Below are positions 26,207-36,825 of a stretch of 64,000 nucleotides of DNA, in pieces. Source of the DNA: JABDII01 sp963815325 (GTDB lineage Bacteria; Gemmatimonadota; Gemmatimonadetes; Gemmatimonadales; GWC2-71-9); assembly GCA_963815325.1 (NCBI GenBank), contig CAWFGG010000007.1:221076-285075 (forward strand), read 5' to 3'. The notes under the pieces are model-generated. The model did no database searches and was not told the origin of the DNA. It saw only the letters and a list, made by a program, of their open reading frames with translations. How positions within the stretch are numbered: position 1 is the stretch's first letter; each line of letters begins with the position of its first letter. Made by a program: the position numbers and the translations under genes.

Positions 26207-27636
26207 CAGTGCTTCGCCAGCGTTTCGGCCTTTTCGATGGCTTCGGCGATGCTGCCGACCATATAGAAGGCCTGTTCCGGCAGGTGATCGAATTCTCCGG
26301 ACAAGACCCGCTCGAAACTCTCGACCGTCTCGTCCAGTTTGACGTACTTTCCAGCGAAGCCGGTGAACTGCTCGGCCACGAAGAACGGCTGTGACAGGAA
26401 CCGCTGGATCCGGCGGGCCCGAGCCACGATGAGCTTGTCTTCTTCACTCAACTCGTCCATGCCCAAGATGGCGATGATGTCCTGCAGCGCCTTGTAGCGC
26501 TGGAGCGTGCGCTGGACGCCAATGGCCACGTTGTAGTGCCGTTCCCCGATGAATTGCGCGTCGAGAATGCGGCTCGAGCTATCGAGCGGATCGACCGCGG
26601 GATAGATCCCCAACTCGGAAATGGCCCGCGAGAGCACCACCGTCGCGTCCAGGTGGGCGAAGGCCGCGGCCGGTGCCGGATCGGTCAGGTCGTCAGCCGG
26701 TACGTAGATCGCCTGGACCGAGGTGATGGATCCCTTGGTGGTGGACGTGATCCGTTCCTGAAGGTCACCCATCTCGGTGGCCAGCGTGGGCTGGTATCCC
26801 ACCGCGCTCGGCATTCGGCCCAGGAGCGCGGACACTTCCGAGCCCGCCTGGGTGAACCGGAAGATGTTGTCGATGAACAGCAGCACGTCCTGCCCCTCGA
26901 CATCCCGGAAATACTCCGCCACGGTGAGGCCGCTCAATCCCACGCGCAATCGCGCGCCGGGCGGCTCGTTCATCTGGCCGTAGATAAGCGCGGTGGAGTT
27001 GATGACCCCGCTTTCCTTCATCTCCAGGTAGAGGTCGTTGCCCTCACGGGTCCGTTCCCCGACGCCGCAGAACACCGACTTCCCACCGTGCCCCTTCGCG
27101 ACGTTGTTGATGAGTTCCATGATGATCACGGTCTTGCCGACGCCGGCGCCGCCGAAGAGTCCGATCTTGCCGCCCTTCACGAAGGGGGCGATGAGGTCGA
27201 TGACCTTGATACCCGTCTCGAAGACCTCGGTCTTGGGTTCGAGGTCGGTGAACTTCGGTGTCTCGCGGTGGATGGGCCAGCGCTCGTTCGATGCAGGGAT
27301 CGGCGCCCCGCCGTCTACCGGCTCGCCGAGCACATTGAGAATCCGCCCCAGCGCCGCCGTGCCGACCGGTACCGTGATCGGTCCGCCTGTATCGATCACG
27401 TCCATCCCACGGACGACGCCATCGGTACTGCTCATGGCCACCGCCCGAACTTGATTCTGGCCGATGTGCTGCTGAACTTCGGCGACCAGCTTGACTGGGA
27501 GCACGCCGCTCGAATCGTCCAGCTTCAGCGCCGTGTAGATTTCCGGTAGGTGTTCGGGCTCGAACTCAACATCGAGCACCGGCCCGATGACTCGCACGAC
27601 CTTGCCGACATTCTTAGTGCGGGTTGCGGTTGTCAT
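26206..27636 (-). CDS. atpD: ATP synthase beta subunit
   Basis: This is the catalytic subunit of the F1 sector. The 476-aa product contains the Walker A motif GGAGVGKT (~residue 157), the catalytic-Glu motif GERTREGNDLY (~residue 186), Walker B VLLFIDNIFRF (~residue 250) and the ALLGRMPSAVGYQPTLATE segment (read as GRMPSAVGYQPTL). ATG at 27636 is selected from length and alignment; ATG at 27651 in the same frame abuts GAGGG with no spacer. It is third in the order alpha-gamma-beta-epsilon. Confidence 0.97.
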   Translation of the reverse strand: MTTATRTKNVGKVVRVIGPVLDVEFEPEHLPEIYTALKLDDSSGVLPVKLVAEVQQHIGQNQVRAVAMSSTDGVVRGMDVIDTGGPITVPVGTAALGRILNVLGEPVDGGAPIPASNERWPIHRETPKFTDLEPKTEVFETGIKVIDLIAPFVKGGKIGLFGGAGVGKTVIIMELINNVAKGHGGKSVFCGVGERTREGNDLYLEMKESGVINSTALIYGQMNEPPGARLRVGLSGLTVAEYFRDVEGQDVLLFIDNIFRFTQAGSEVSALLGRMPSAVGYQPTLATEMGDLQERITSTTKGSITSVQAIYVPADDLTDPAPAAAFAHLDATVVLSRAISELGIYPAVDPLDSSSRILDAQFIGERHYNVAIGVQRTLQRYKALQDIIAILGMDELSEEDKLIVARARRIQRFLSQPFFVAEQFTGFAGKYVKLDETVESFERVLSGEFDHLPEQAFYMVGSIAEAIEKAETLAKH

Positions 27637-27666
27637 GTTCGCTGGTTCCATCCCTCGTAAAGGGTC

Positions 27667-28537
27667 TTATTGCTCGAGCGCCGCGGCGCCGCCGACGATC
27701 TCCGCAATTTCCTGGGTGATTTGCGCTTGTCGTTGCCGGTTGAACGTGCGCCGGAGCACGTCGAGAATCTCGCCGGCATTGTCTGTCGCGTTCTTCATGG
27801 CCGTGCGGCGAGCGCCTTGCTCCGACGCGGCGGTCTCCACCAAGCCGCGGAAAATGACATTGCGCACATAGAGCGGCAACAGCTCGCTCAGGAGCTCATC
27901 GGGCCCCGGCTTCAACAGGTAGTTGGGGTGGCGGGCTCGGGCTGCCGGCGGCTCCACCGGCAGCACGCGGAGCGTGGCGGGTGGCGTGGAAATAGCGCTC
28001 GCGAAGTGAGCGTACACCAAATCGACGCGGGCAAGCTGGCCGTCGGCGTACGCCCGGATCAGCCCCTCCGCCACCTCGGCCGCGTGGGCCGACGTCGGCT
28101 TGTCCCCGATATCAATTCGTGCGGAAGCCAGCGGCCGCCCGATGTACTTGAAATAGCCGATGCCCTTTTTGCCGATGGCGTGAAGATCGACGGTATAGTG
28201 GACCCGTTCGAGCGCCTCCATCCGAGCCTGGGCTTCCCTGATCAGATTGGCATTGAAGCCGCCTGCCAGGCCCCGGTTGGAGGTCAGCAGAATGACGGCG
28301 GCCCGGGTCGGACCACCCTTATCCGGCGGGGGCGGCCGGCGCAGGAGCGGGAAGCGCTCCTCCAGCTCGGGGGTCACGAGGTCGGCGATGGCCTGGGTTA
28401 GGGACTCGGCGTACGGCCGCGCGGCGACCACGCGACTCTGAGCGCGCCGGAGTTTCGACGTGGCCACCAGTTCCATCGTCCGGGTGATCTTACGCGTGTT
28501 CTGGACGGAGCGGATCCGCCCCTTCAGCTGCCGGGCT

Positions 28538-28545
<8 letters not shown>
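27667..28545 (-). CDS. atpG: ATP synthase gamma subunit
   Basis: The central rotor shaft of F1, 292 aa. The N-terminal helix (LKGRIRSVQNTRKITRTMELVATSKLRR region, ending ATSKLRRAQ) and C-terminal helix (ASEQGARRTAMKNATDNA) are the conserved coiled-coil parts. The middle contains the LTSNRGLAGGFNANL Rossmann-like motif (~residue 85). It overlaps atpA by 8 bp at its start and ends 30 bp before the atpD start. Confidence 0.96.
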
Positions 28546-30121
<1,576 letters not shown>

Positions 30122-30130
30122 AGACTCTGG

Positions 30131-30136
30131 AAGCTA
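30131..30136 (-). promoter_or_regulatory. TAGCTT -10 candidate for atpA
   Basis: TAGCTT on the minus strand ends 9 nt before the atpA ATG, with no good -35 at 17-18 bp. This fits an activator-dependent promoter and a nearly leaderless message. The same hexamer follows TTGACA upstream of dnaE and of the tRNA cluster. Confidence 0.4.
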
Positions 30137-30160
30137 GGGTGTACGCGTTTCAGGGTTAGA

Positions 30161-30178
30161 TTGTGAAAATTATCACAA
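30161..30178. promoter_or_regulatory. CRP/FNR-family operator upstream of atpA
   Basis: TTGTGAAAATTATCACAA is a perfect inverted repeat matching the CRP consensus TGTGA-N6-TCACA. Its centre is about 45 bp upstream of the start expected from the TAGCTT box of atpA, near the class II activator position. It could also act on the divergent ClC gene 68 bp away. Confidence 0.6.
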
Positions 30179-30232
30179 TGCGATTGGCCGAGCAACCCAC
30201 GAGCGGCGACCTGACGTAGCGCCCGGCTCGGT

Positions 30233-30238
30233 TATCTT
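30233..30238 (+). promoter_or_regulatory. TATCTT box 7 nt before the ClC start codon
   Basis: TATCTT sits 7 nt before ATG 30246, with no Shine-Dalgarno between them, the same geometry as at 2390-2402. If it is a -10 element, the ClC mRNA is leaderless. Confidence 0.35.
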
Positions 30239-30245
30239 CTTGCCA

Positions 30246-32018
30246 ATGAAAGAGTTCTCGCCCATCCCCCGTTACCTCGCCGTCCAGACCAGCGCGCTGG
30301 GCGACCGGGTCATCCAGTTGATGCTGCGGGCAGGAATCGGCGAGGGCCCCATTGTGCTGGGCATCGCCGCGATGGTCGGCACCGCGGTCGGCTTCAGCAC
30401 CCTCATCTTCTACCGTACCATCGATCTCGCGGCCCAGGGCGTGGCACAAGTGCCCCTCTTCCTGGGCGTCCCGGTTGCGCTGGGCGCCATCGCAACCCTC
30501 GCGTTCGGTCTCTGGCTGGTGCGCCTCCTGGTCCGCTACGGGACCCGCGATTCACCCGGCGAGAATATTCCCGACGTGATCCACGCCGTGGCCCGCCGCG
30601 GCGGTGTGGTGCATTCGATGCCCGTCGTGATCAAGACCGTTGGGGCAGCGATCACGCTGGGAAGCGGCGGATCGGTCGGTGCCGAGGGCCCGGTCGCGGT
30701 GCTCGGCTCCGCCCTGGGCAGCCGGATCGGACGCTACTTCAGGTTCCGGCCCAACCGGCTCAAGCTCCTGGTCAGCTGCGGTGCAGCGGCAGGCATCTCA
30801 GGAGCCTTCGGCGCGCCGATCGCCGGCGTCTTCTTCGCGTTGGAGGAAATGGTCGGCGGGTTCAGGACCATGGCGTTGGCCCCGCTCGTGGTAGCCAGCG
30901 TGGCCGCGGCCGCGGTAACGCGCATCGGGCTCGGCGAAGACCTGGTCATCAGCATTCCCAGGGAATATTCCATCGGCCCGACCCGCGACCTCTTTCTCTA
31001 CGCCCTGCTCGGCATCCTCGGCGGCGTCGTGGCCACGATCTACGCCCGCGGTGTGTGGCGGATTCACGACTGGATGGAACGGGTGCCGCGATGGGCCCGG
31101 CTGGTTCTGGCCGCGGTGATCATCGGAACCGTGTCGAGCCAATTCGAGCCCGCGCTGTGGGGCCGCGGCCACCAGACCCTCGACCTCGGCCTGGCCCTGG
31201 ACCAGACCGCGACCCTGCTGTTCGTCTTGGCGTTCGCCAAGATCGTCGCCACCGGATTGACCCTGGCCGGTGGCGGAGTCGGCGGCGTGTTCACCCCGGC
31301 CCTGGTCATCGGCGGGACGTTTGGCGCGGCGGTCGGTATCGCGCTCCAGCAGCTCGTTCCCGCCATCGGCATTCCGCCGATCGCGTTCGGCCTGGTGGGC
31401 ATGACCGCGGTGGTGAGCGGCGCAACCCATGCGCCCCTCACCGCCATCTTCATGGTCATGGAGATGACCAACGACTACGGGCTGATTCTCCCCCTCATGC
31501 TCGGGGGCACGTTGTCCTACGTGGTCGCGCGGGCGCTCCATCACGAGTCGATCTATACCGAATGGCTCGCACGGCGCGGCGAACGGTTCAGTCACGGCAC
31601 CGACGAGGGCGCGTTACGCCGGCTTACGGTGGCGGACGCCTACAAGACCGATCCGGCCATCATCTATGCCGACGCAACGCTCGAGAAGACGATCCCCGTG
31701 ATGCGGCAGAGCCAACAGCTCGAATTCCCCGTGGTGGATCGCGAGAACAGGGTGGTCGGGATTTTCACGTCCCAGGACCTGAAGCGGGCCCTGTCGGACC
31801 GCACCATTCCAGGCTCCACCCCGATCCGCGAGCTGGCGCATCCGTTCAGCGAGGGCGTGACGATCGACGACGATCTCCTCACCGCACTGCGACGGCTGGG
31901 CGCGCGCGGCGCGCAATTGCTGCCGGTGGTCGACCGGATCGGGCCCTATCATTTGCGCGGGGTCATCGGCCGCGAAGAGATCTTCGCGGCGTACGAACGC
32001 GAGGTGGGAGAACTCTAG
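30246..32018 (+). CDS. ClC-family chloride channel/antiporter with CBS domains
   Basis: The 590-aa protein has the ClC membrane core with about ten or more hydrophobic segments (residues ~20-425). Selectivity-filter motifs are visible: GSGGSVGAEGP (~residue 140, containing the gating Glu), and GGVGGVFTPALVIGG (~residue 342). The cytoplasmic C-terminus holds two CBS domains (~460-510 and ~530-580) that usually bind adenine nucleotides and regulate gating. ATG 30246 follows TTG 30240 in frame. The gene converges with the regulator gene, stops overlapping by 3 bp. Confidence 0.93.
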   Translation: MKEFSPIPRYLAVQTSALGDRVIQLMLRAGIGEGPIVLGIAAMVGTAVGFSTLIFYRTIDLAAQGVAQVPLFLGVPVALGAIATLAFGLWLVRLLVRYGTRDSPGENIPDVIHAVARRGGVVHSMPVVIKTVGAAITLGSGGSVGAEGPVAVLGSALGSRIGRYFRFRPNRLKLLVSCGAAAGISGAFGAPIAGVFFALEEMVGGFRTMALAPLVVASVAAAAVTRIGLGEDLVISIPREYSIGPTRDLFLYALLGILGGVVATIYARGVWRIHDWMERVPRWARLVLAAVIIGTVSSQFEPALWGRGHQTLDLGLALDQTATLLFVLAFAKIVATGLTLAGGGVGGVFTPALVIGGTFGAAVGIALQQLVPAIGIPPIAFGLVGMTAVVSGATHAPLTAIFMVMEMTNDYGLILPLMLGGTLSYVVARALHHESIYTEWLARRGERFSHGTDEGALRRLTVADAYKTDPAIIYADATLEKTIPVMRQSQQLEFPVVDRENRVVGIFTSQDLKRALSDRTIPGSTPIRELAHPFSEGVTIDDDLLTALRRLGARGAQLLPVVDRIGPYHLRGVIGREEIFAAYEREVGEL

Positions 32019-32787
32019 ATCCGGCTCCGGGTCTTCCCGCGCACGAACCGCCGCAGGAGTTCTTCAGGCGTGAGCTCGCCGAGCTTCGCAGCCGGGACGC
32101 CAACCACCCGGCGCGCCGTGCGGCTCAGATGGCTGGAGGACGTGAAGCCGAGCAGCCGGACGACCGTTTGGATGGCGTAACCCGGATTGCACAGCAGCTG
32201 TGCGGCACAAACCGTCCGGGTCAGATCCATCAACCGTTTGAGATTCGGCGCTCCGCCCGCGCCGACCTGCCGTGAGAGGTGCTCCCGGCTCACCTTGAAC
32301 CGGCGGGCCAACTCGTCGGTCCCCATGGGCCGCTCGACGTCTTCGATCAACGCGTCCCAGACTCTTGCGCTGGAGCGGCTCGGTCAGGCGCAGAAGCCTC
32401 GGGGCCGCGGCCAGTCCGCTCCGTCGCGCCGCCGTCAAGCTGGTTCGACTGAGTCGTCTCGCCGAGGATGGCGTCGTCCACTCCTTCGACGAGGGCTCGG
32501 GCAATCCCCGCGCGGTAGCACGCGGACAGCAGGGCTCCGTCATCGGGCCGGAATCCCGCATATGCAATCATTGGGATGGTCGGAAACCGCTCCCGAAACC
32601 ACGCGACTTCCGAGAGGGTCGCACTCGTGGGGGCGAGCGCGACGGCGTCGACCAGGCGCTGGTCCATGAGCCGATGGAGCGCGCGAAAGCTGCGGCAGGA
32701 GACGACCTGGGCACCGCCCTTTGGAACGCTCCGGCGCAGAGCCTGGACCTGCCGACGGGTCGCGAGCAGCCCGGCGATGGTCGGCAT
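32015..32787 (-). CDS. AraC-type regulator with pseudo-receiver N-terminus (frameshifted)
   Basis: Three reading frames must be joined: residues from MPTIAGLLATRRQ (start 32787) to about 32440, a middle piece containing GLAAAPRLLRLTEPLQR to about 32365, and the end from VWDALIEDVERPMGT to 32015. The C-terminal part is a two-helix-turn-helix AraC/XylS DNA-binding domain (DELARRFKVSREHLSRQ; GYAIQTVVRLLGFTSSSHLSR). The N-terminal part resembles a response-regulator receiver fold without clear phospho-acceptor, so it may be a ligand-free regulator. The second break fits an extra A in the run at the LQR-to-VWD joint. Sequencing indels are the simplest explanation. Confidence 0.62.
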
Positions 32788-32789
32788 GC

Positions 32790-33271
32790 TCAGCCTGTCG
32801 GGGCCCGCGTTGGGTCGGCCGGCGCCCACGGCCACGAGCGTGCGCGCCATTTCACCGGCGCGCTTGAGCACACCCCGGGCATTGTCGTAGCTCAAGTGGC
32901 GGAGCGCCTCCTCGAGGGGATACCAGCGGCATGCGGTGATGCCTTCGCCGACCTGTGGGTCGGACTCCGCCGCGGGGCTCTCGAACAAGAAGAAGTGGCA
33001 GTACTTGTGAATCCGTCGGCCGCGAAAGCGGAAGTGCCAGTCGATGATCTTGATCGGGCCATGCAGGACGAGGTCGTTGAGTCCGGTCTCTTCGGCCGTC
33101 TCTCGCAGCGCCGCCTCGGCCGGAGTCTCGCCGTCCTCCAGATGTCCCTTGGGAAAGCCCCAGTGGCGGTAGGAATCCCGGATGAGCAGAAACTGCGCAG
33201 GCTCCTCGGGACTGCGCCGAAAGATGATGCCCCCGGCGCTGACTTCCCGATCGACGTGCTGCTTTCGCCAT
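32790..33271 (-). CDS. NUDIX hydrolase (frameshifted near both ends)
   Basis: A NUDIX box GHLEDGETPAEAALRETAEE (followed by TGL) is intact, in a ~155-aa Ap4A-hydrolase-like domain containing WGFPKGHLEDG and WHFRFRGRRIHKYCHFF. ATG at 33271 directly follows the mlaD stop, but a one-base deletion in the CCC run near 33247 is needed to join it to the domain (giving MAKAARRSEVSAGGIIF). At the 3' side the frame runs on into the regulator; a TGA at 32790-32792, five bases before the regulator ATG and out of frame by one, is probably the real stop. The enzyme likely hydrolyses dinucleoside polyphosphates or similar nucleotides. Confidence 0.72.
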
Positions 33272-34280
33272 CTAGAATACCGAGAACTTGAAGTAGCGCC
33301 GCGGGTTGGCCTGGATGTCCTCGAGCAGGTCACGGAGGGTGCGCACGGTGAGCGTGGCTTCCGCGTACAGCGTCGAGTCCGACGCCAAGAGCCCAAGCGT
33401 TCCGGAGCCAGCTCTCGAGCCGAGACATGATGGAGTCGGTCGCGATCAAGACCCGGGTCAGGCTGGTCTCGTGGGCGCGCGCCGCCTCCATGAGGGCGCG
33501 GAAATCGGCCGACGCCCGCCGCAGATCCTCGCTCGACCCCCGCGCCGAGTTCACGATGTCGGCGAGCTGCCGGTCCGCGGTGGCCGAGTCGAACCGCTCG
33601 GCCGCGAGCCTGGCACCGCGCGCGGCGGCCGCAAAGTCCGCCGATCCGCCGCTCAGATCGAGCGCCATGGTATCGAACGATGCCATCTTCCCCCGCGTGA
33701 AGCGCCGCAGTTGCTCGGCCACGTCGACGAAGTCCCGGATGCTGCTCCGCAGTTCGTTCACGGTGCTCGAGTCGAAGATCGCGCCGACCCGACCGGTGAG
33801 GAGCGCGATATCGTTGGCGATCCGGCCGGCTTGCGCCGTGAGCTTGCCGATATCCGGCAATGTCGCGCCCGGCCAAACTCCACCGCCCGGCGCGGCCGCC
33901 TCGGTGAGCAAGGCCTGAATAGCGGGGTCCTCCTGGGGGACATCGAGGGTGATGATCGTGGCCGCCCATTCGCCGAACAGGCTGGCCGAGGCGGCGATGA
34001 CGCCAGGGTTGGCCGGGAGATCGACCACGCGGTCGACCCGGAGGTCCATCTCGACCCACTCGTCTTGGCCGAGACGAATGGCCTCGACCCGCCCGACCCG
34101 CACGCCACGAAGCGTCACTGGTGCTCCGACCCCGAGCCCTCCGACCGTTCGGAACCGTGCGGTGTGGATCCGCTCCTGCCCCGCGAGCCGGCGTTGTCCG
34201 AGCCAGATCGCCCCGCCGATCACCACGACGAGCCCGGCCAAGATCACGGATCCGACCACAAACTCATTGGTGCGCTTCAT
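33272..34280 (-). CDS. mlaD: MlaD-type substrate-binding protein (frameshifted)
   Basis: The protein anchors in the inner membrane by an N-terminal helix (residues ~8-27) and has an MCE domain (~35-115, FRTVGGLGVGAPVTLRGVRVG start) followed by a long helical/coiled region. It is the periplasmic lipid-binding part of an Mla-like phospholipid transporter. One extra base near 33410 breaks the frame; the joined end reads LLEDIQANPRRYFKFSVF and stops at 33272-33274. It starts 3 bp inside the end of mlaF. Together with mlaE and mlaF it forms a standard MCE transport operon. Confidence 0.85.
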
Positions 34281-35048
34281 GGCCCAACTCCAGTTCTCGG
34301 GGCCGGCCCCGAGACGGCCGGGGCGTTGGGTCGCCCCTCGATGAACTGCCGGACGAGCGGGTCGCGGGTCGCGCGGATCTCGTCCACCGTGCCGACTTGT
34401 CGGATGGCGCCCTCGTAGAGCATGGCGATGCGATCCCCAATGGTATAGGCGCTGCGCATATCGTGCGTCACCACGACGCCGGTCGCCCCGGATTCCTGGC
34501 GCACGCGAATCATGAGCTGGTCGATGACGGCGGACGTGACCGGATCGAGTCCCGTCGTCGGCTCATCATACAAGATGTAGCGCGGCCCCAGTGCGATGGC
34601 ACGCGCAATGCCGGCCCGTTTGCGCATCCCGCCCGACAACTCGGCGGGCAGCTGCAGGCGCGCGTCCTCGAGCTCCACCAACCGGAGGCTCTGGGTGATC
34701 CGGTCCTCGATTTCCTCGCCGGCTCAGCCCGCGACGGGCCAATCCGAGCCTGATGTTCTCCTCGACCGTCATCGAGTCGAACAAGGCGGCGAACTGGAAG
34801 ACGTACCCGATCGAACGCCGCAGCTCGGCGAGGCTGTCCCGGTCCAGCTCGTGCACGACCTGTCCGTCGACGACCACGCGCCCCTCATCCGGGCGCAACA
34901 GCCCGACGATATGCTTGAGCGCGACGCTCTTGCCGGACCCCGAGAATCCCACGATGACCGTGGTCTGGCCGTCGGGCACCTCGAGCGAAAATCCGTCCAG
35001 CACCTTGCGCGGTCCGAACGACTTGGACACCCCGTCGAACAGTATCAT
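34277..35048 (-). CDS. mlaF: MlaF-type ABC transporter ATPase (frameshifted)
   Basis: The product begins MILFDGVSKSFGPRKVL at 35048. Walker A is GFSGSGKSVALKH (~residue 38), the Q-loop FQFAALFDSMTV (~residue 85), the signature LSGGMRKRAGIARA (~residue 140) and Walker B YILYDEPTTGLDP. A single extra base near 34720, just after GLARRGLS, splits it; removing it gives EEIEDRITQSLRLVELED across the break. The GFSGSGKS and SGGMRKR variants are typical for the Mla/MCE branch. It powers lipid transport with the permease encoded just upstream. Confidence 0.87.
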
Positions 35049-35058
35049 GGCCGGCGCA

Positions 35059-35829
35059 TCAGAGCAGGACGATCGCCCAGAAGGCATCGAGCACCAGGAT
35101 GGACTCACAGCCGAGGACGACGGCACGAGTAGCGGCGCGACCCACACCCTGGGCGCCACCGGTGGCGCGCAATCCCTGCAGGCAGCCCATGAGCGTCACA
35201 GCCAGGCCGAAGGTTCCCGCCTTCACCAGCCCGAACCAGATGTCTTTGAACTCGTAAAAGAGCCGCAGGCCCTTGAGGAACTGCGGTGTCGACAGGTCGA
35301 GGAGATTGACGGCGGTGATCCAGCCCGAGGTGACGCCGATGGCCACCGCGAACGCCGTGATCACGGGAAACATGATGCCGCCGGCCAGGACCCGCGGGAC
35401 GATCAGGAAGGCATTGGTGTCGTAGGCGAGCGTCTCCAGGGCGTCGACCTGTTCCGTCACCCGCATGGTCCCGAGCTCGGCGGCGATGTTGGCCCCCACC
35501 CGGCCGGCGAGCGCCATGCCGGTGAGCACGGGGCCCAGCTCCATCATGATCGTCTTGCCCACCAGGGAACCCACGAAGTAGAGCGGCACCGCCCCCGTGA
35601 AGGTGTACGAGGAGAGCAGCGCCAACACGATGCCGGTGAAGACGGCGATGAAGATGGCGATGGGGACCGAGTCGACCCCCAGTCGTCGCATCTGGGCGAC
35701 GACCAGCGGGGCCCACGTTCGGACATCGGTCAGGGCCCGAAGGGAGTCAATCGCGGCGCGGCCGACTCGCTCGATTGCTCCACCCACCCCGGCGCCCCGG
35801 ACGGCCAGAAGATGTTGCACGAATTGCAA
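35059..35829 (-). CDS. mlaE: MlaE family ABC permease
   Basis: The 256-aa integral membrane protein has the MlaE/permease domain with about five to six helices, LGPVLTGMALAGRVGANIAAELGTM as the conserved cytoplasmic loop (central part MALAGRVGANIAAELGTMRV, ~residues 100-119) and a QVDALETLAYD motif just after it. It heads the mlaE-mlaF-mlaD run on the minus strand; the mlaF start is 10 bp after its stop. The complex is expected to move phospholipids between the inner and outer membrane. No mlaB or mlaC gene is present here. Confidence 0.92.
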   Translation of the reverse strand: MQFVQHLLAVRGAGVGGAIERVGRAAIDSLRALTDVRTWAPLVVAQMRRLGVDSVPIAIFIAVFTGIVLALLSSYTFTGAVPLYFVGSLVGKTIMMELGPVLTGMALAGRVGANIAAELGTMRVTEQVDALETLAYDTNAFLIVPRVLAGGIMFPVITAFAVAIGVTSGWITAVNLLDLSTPQFLKGLRLFYEFKDIWFGLVKAGTFGLAVTLMGCLQGLRATGGAQGVGRAATRAVVLGCESILVLDAFWAIVLL

Positions 35830-35875
35830 GGTAGACCGCGCCCGAGAGAGTGTAAAGAGAGCGGTGGAAGTCTGC

Positions 35876-35905
35876 TTGACACCCTATGGAAGCCACCGCT
35901 AGCTT
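35876..35905 (+). promoter_or_regulatory. Promoter candidate for the first tRNA cluster
   Basis: TTGACA (35876-35881), an 18-bp spacer and TAGCTT (35900-35905) lie 45 bp before the tRNA-Ala gene. Confidence 0.55.
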
Positions 35906-35950
35906 CCCCGTCTGCCGCGACGCAACTTATTGTGGCACGGCAACATACTG

Positions 35951-36023
35951 GGGGGCGTAGCTCAGTTGGGAGAGCGCGTGAATGGCATTCACGAGGTCAG
36001 GGGTTCGATCCCCCTCGCCTCCA
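35951..36023 (+). tRNA. tRNA-Ala(GGC)
   Basis: A full cloverleaf folds: acceptor GGGGGCG with CGCCTCC (one G-U), anticodon stem CGTGA/TCACG around loop ATGGCAT giving anticodon GGC, and T-arm AGGGG-TTCGATC-CCCCT. CCA is not encoded. It is first of four tRNAs in ~475 bp. Confidence 0.95.
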
Positions 36024-36110
36024 CTCCAGCGGCCCGGAGTCGGGTGTCCGGGCCACGGTCAGCGGTTGCGCCGGCCTGGGGCAATGGGCTAGAATCCAGG
36101 CCGCGATCAT

Positions 36111-36183
36111 GCGGGAATAGCTCAGTTGGTAGAGCACAACCTTGCCAAGGTTGGGGTCGCGGGTTCGAGTCCCGTTTCCCGCT
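36111..36183 (+). tRNA. tRNA-Gly(GCC)
   Basis: Acceptor GCGGGAA pairs with TTCCCGC. The anticodon loop TTGCCAA gives GCC. D-arm AGCTCAGTTGGTAGAGC and T-loop TTCGAGT are canonical. CCA is not encoded. Confidence 0.95.
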
Positions 36184-36199
36184 CTCGCATCGGAATCAT

Positions 36200-36273
36200 C
36201 GCGGGGTGGAGCAGTCTGGTAGCTCGCCGGGCTCATAACCCGGAGGTCGTGGGTTCAAATCCCACCCCCGCTA
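36200..36273 (+). tRNA. Initiator tRNA-fMet(CAT)
   Basis: Anticodon CAT lies in loop CTCATAA on a stem with three G-C pairs next to the loop (CCGGG/CCCGG), and the first acceptor position is unpaired (C1 against T72). Both are the hallmarks of the bacterial initiator. T-arm GTGGG-TTCAAAT-CCCAC. Confidence 0.93.
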
Positions 36274-36350
36274 TTGACAGGTAGGACGGTAGGGCGGTAA
36301 GACGGTAAGCAGGCGCCGTCCTGCCACCGTATCGTCCTACAGTGCTTTTC

Positions 36351-36424
<74 letters not shown>

Positions 36425-36513
36425 TCATAGCGAAAGGAAGGCACGCACGTGCACGGGAAGGACTGGGCCACGAACTCGGTCCTTTTCGCTTTCCGCGCAG
36501 CCCCCGACCGCGA

Positions 36514-36792
36514 ATGTCCCAACCGATCGCCACTGGACTCGTCTGGGCGCTGTCACTCTACGCCATCGCGGGCGTCATCTTCGCGATTCCATTCGTCATC
36601 CGAGGGGTCGGGCGCATCGATCCGGTCGCCCGATCCGGCACCATCGGATTCCGCATCCTGATCATCCCCGGCACGATCGCGCTCTGGCCGCTTTTGCTCA
36701 GCCGGTGGGTCGGCGGCCGCAGGCAACCACCCAGCCAGCGCACCGCCCATCAACGCCCCACGACAGGCAACTCGATCGAGACCGCACCGTGA
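36514..36792 (+). CDS. Small two-helix membrane protein
   Basis: The 92-aa product has two hydrophobic segments (residues ~8-30 and ~45-65) and a polar, Thr/Gln-rich tail. ALYAIAGVIFAIPFVIRGVGRIDP and IIPGTIALWPLLLSRW (here the latter at ~residues 49-64) look like a small redox- or heme-complex accessory subunit, but no family is certain. It is the first gene of a long plus-strand run ending at 44.65 kb. The next gene is in the same frame 34 bp later. Confidence 0.66.
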   Translation: MSQPIATGLVWALSLYAIAGVIFAIPFVIRGVGRIDPVARSGTIGFRILIIPGTIALWPLLLSRWVGGRRQPPSQRTAHQRPTTGNSIETAP

Positions 36793-36825
36793 TCCGATCC
36801 CACCGGCGGCGCCATCTCTGGATCT

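Noticed and set aside
26536..27549. 337-codon plus-strand open frame opposite atpD
   Set aside because: It is a mirror of a highly conserved gene and lacks any recognisable domain.
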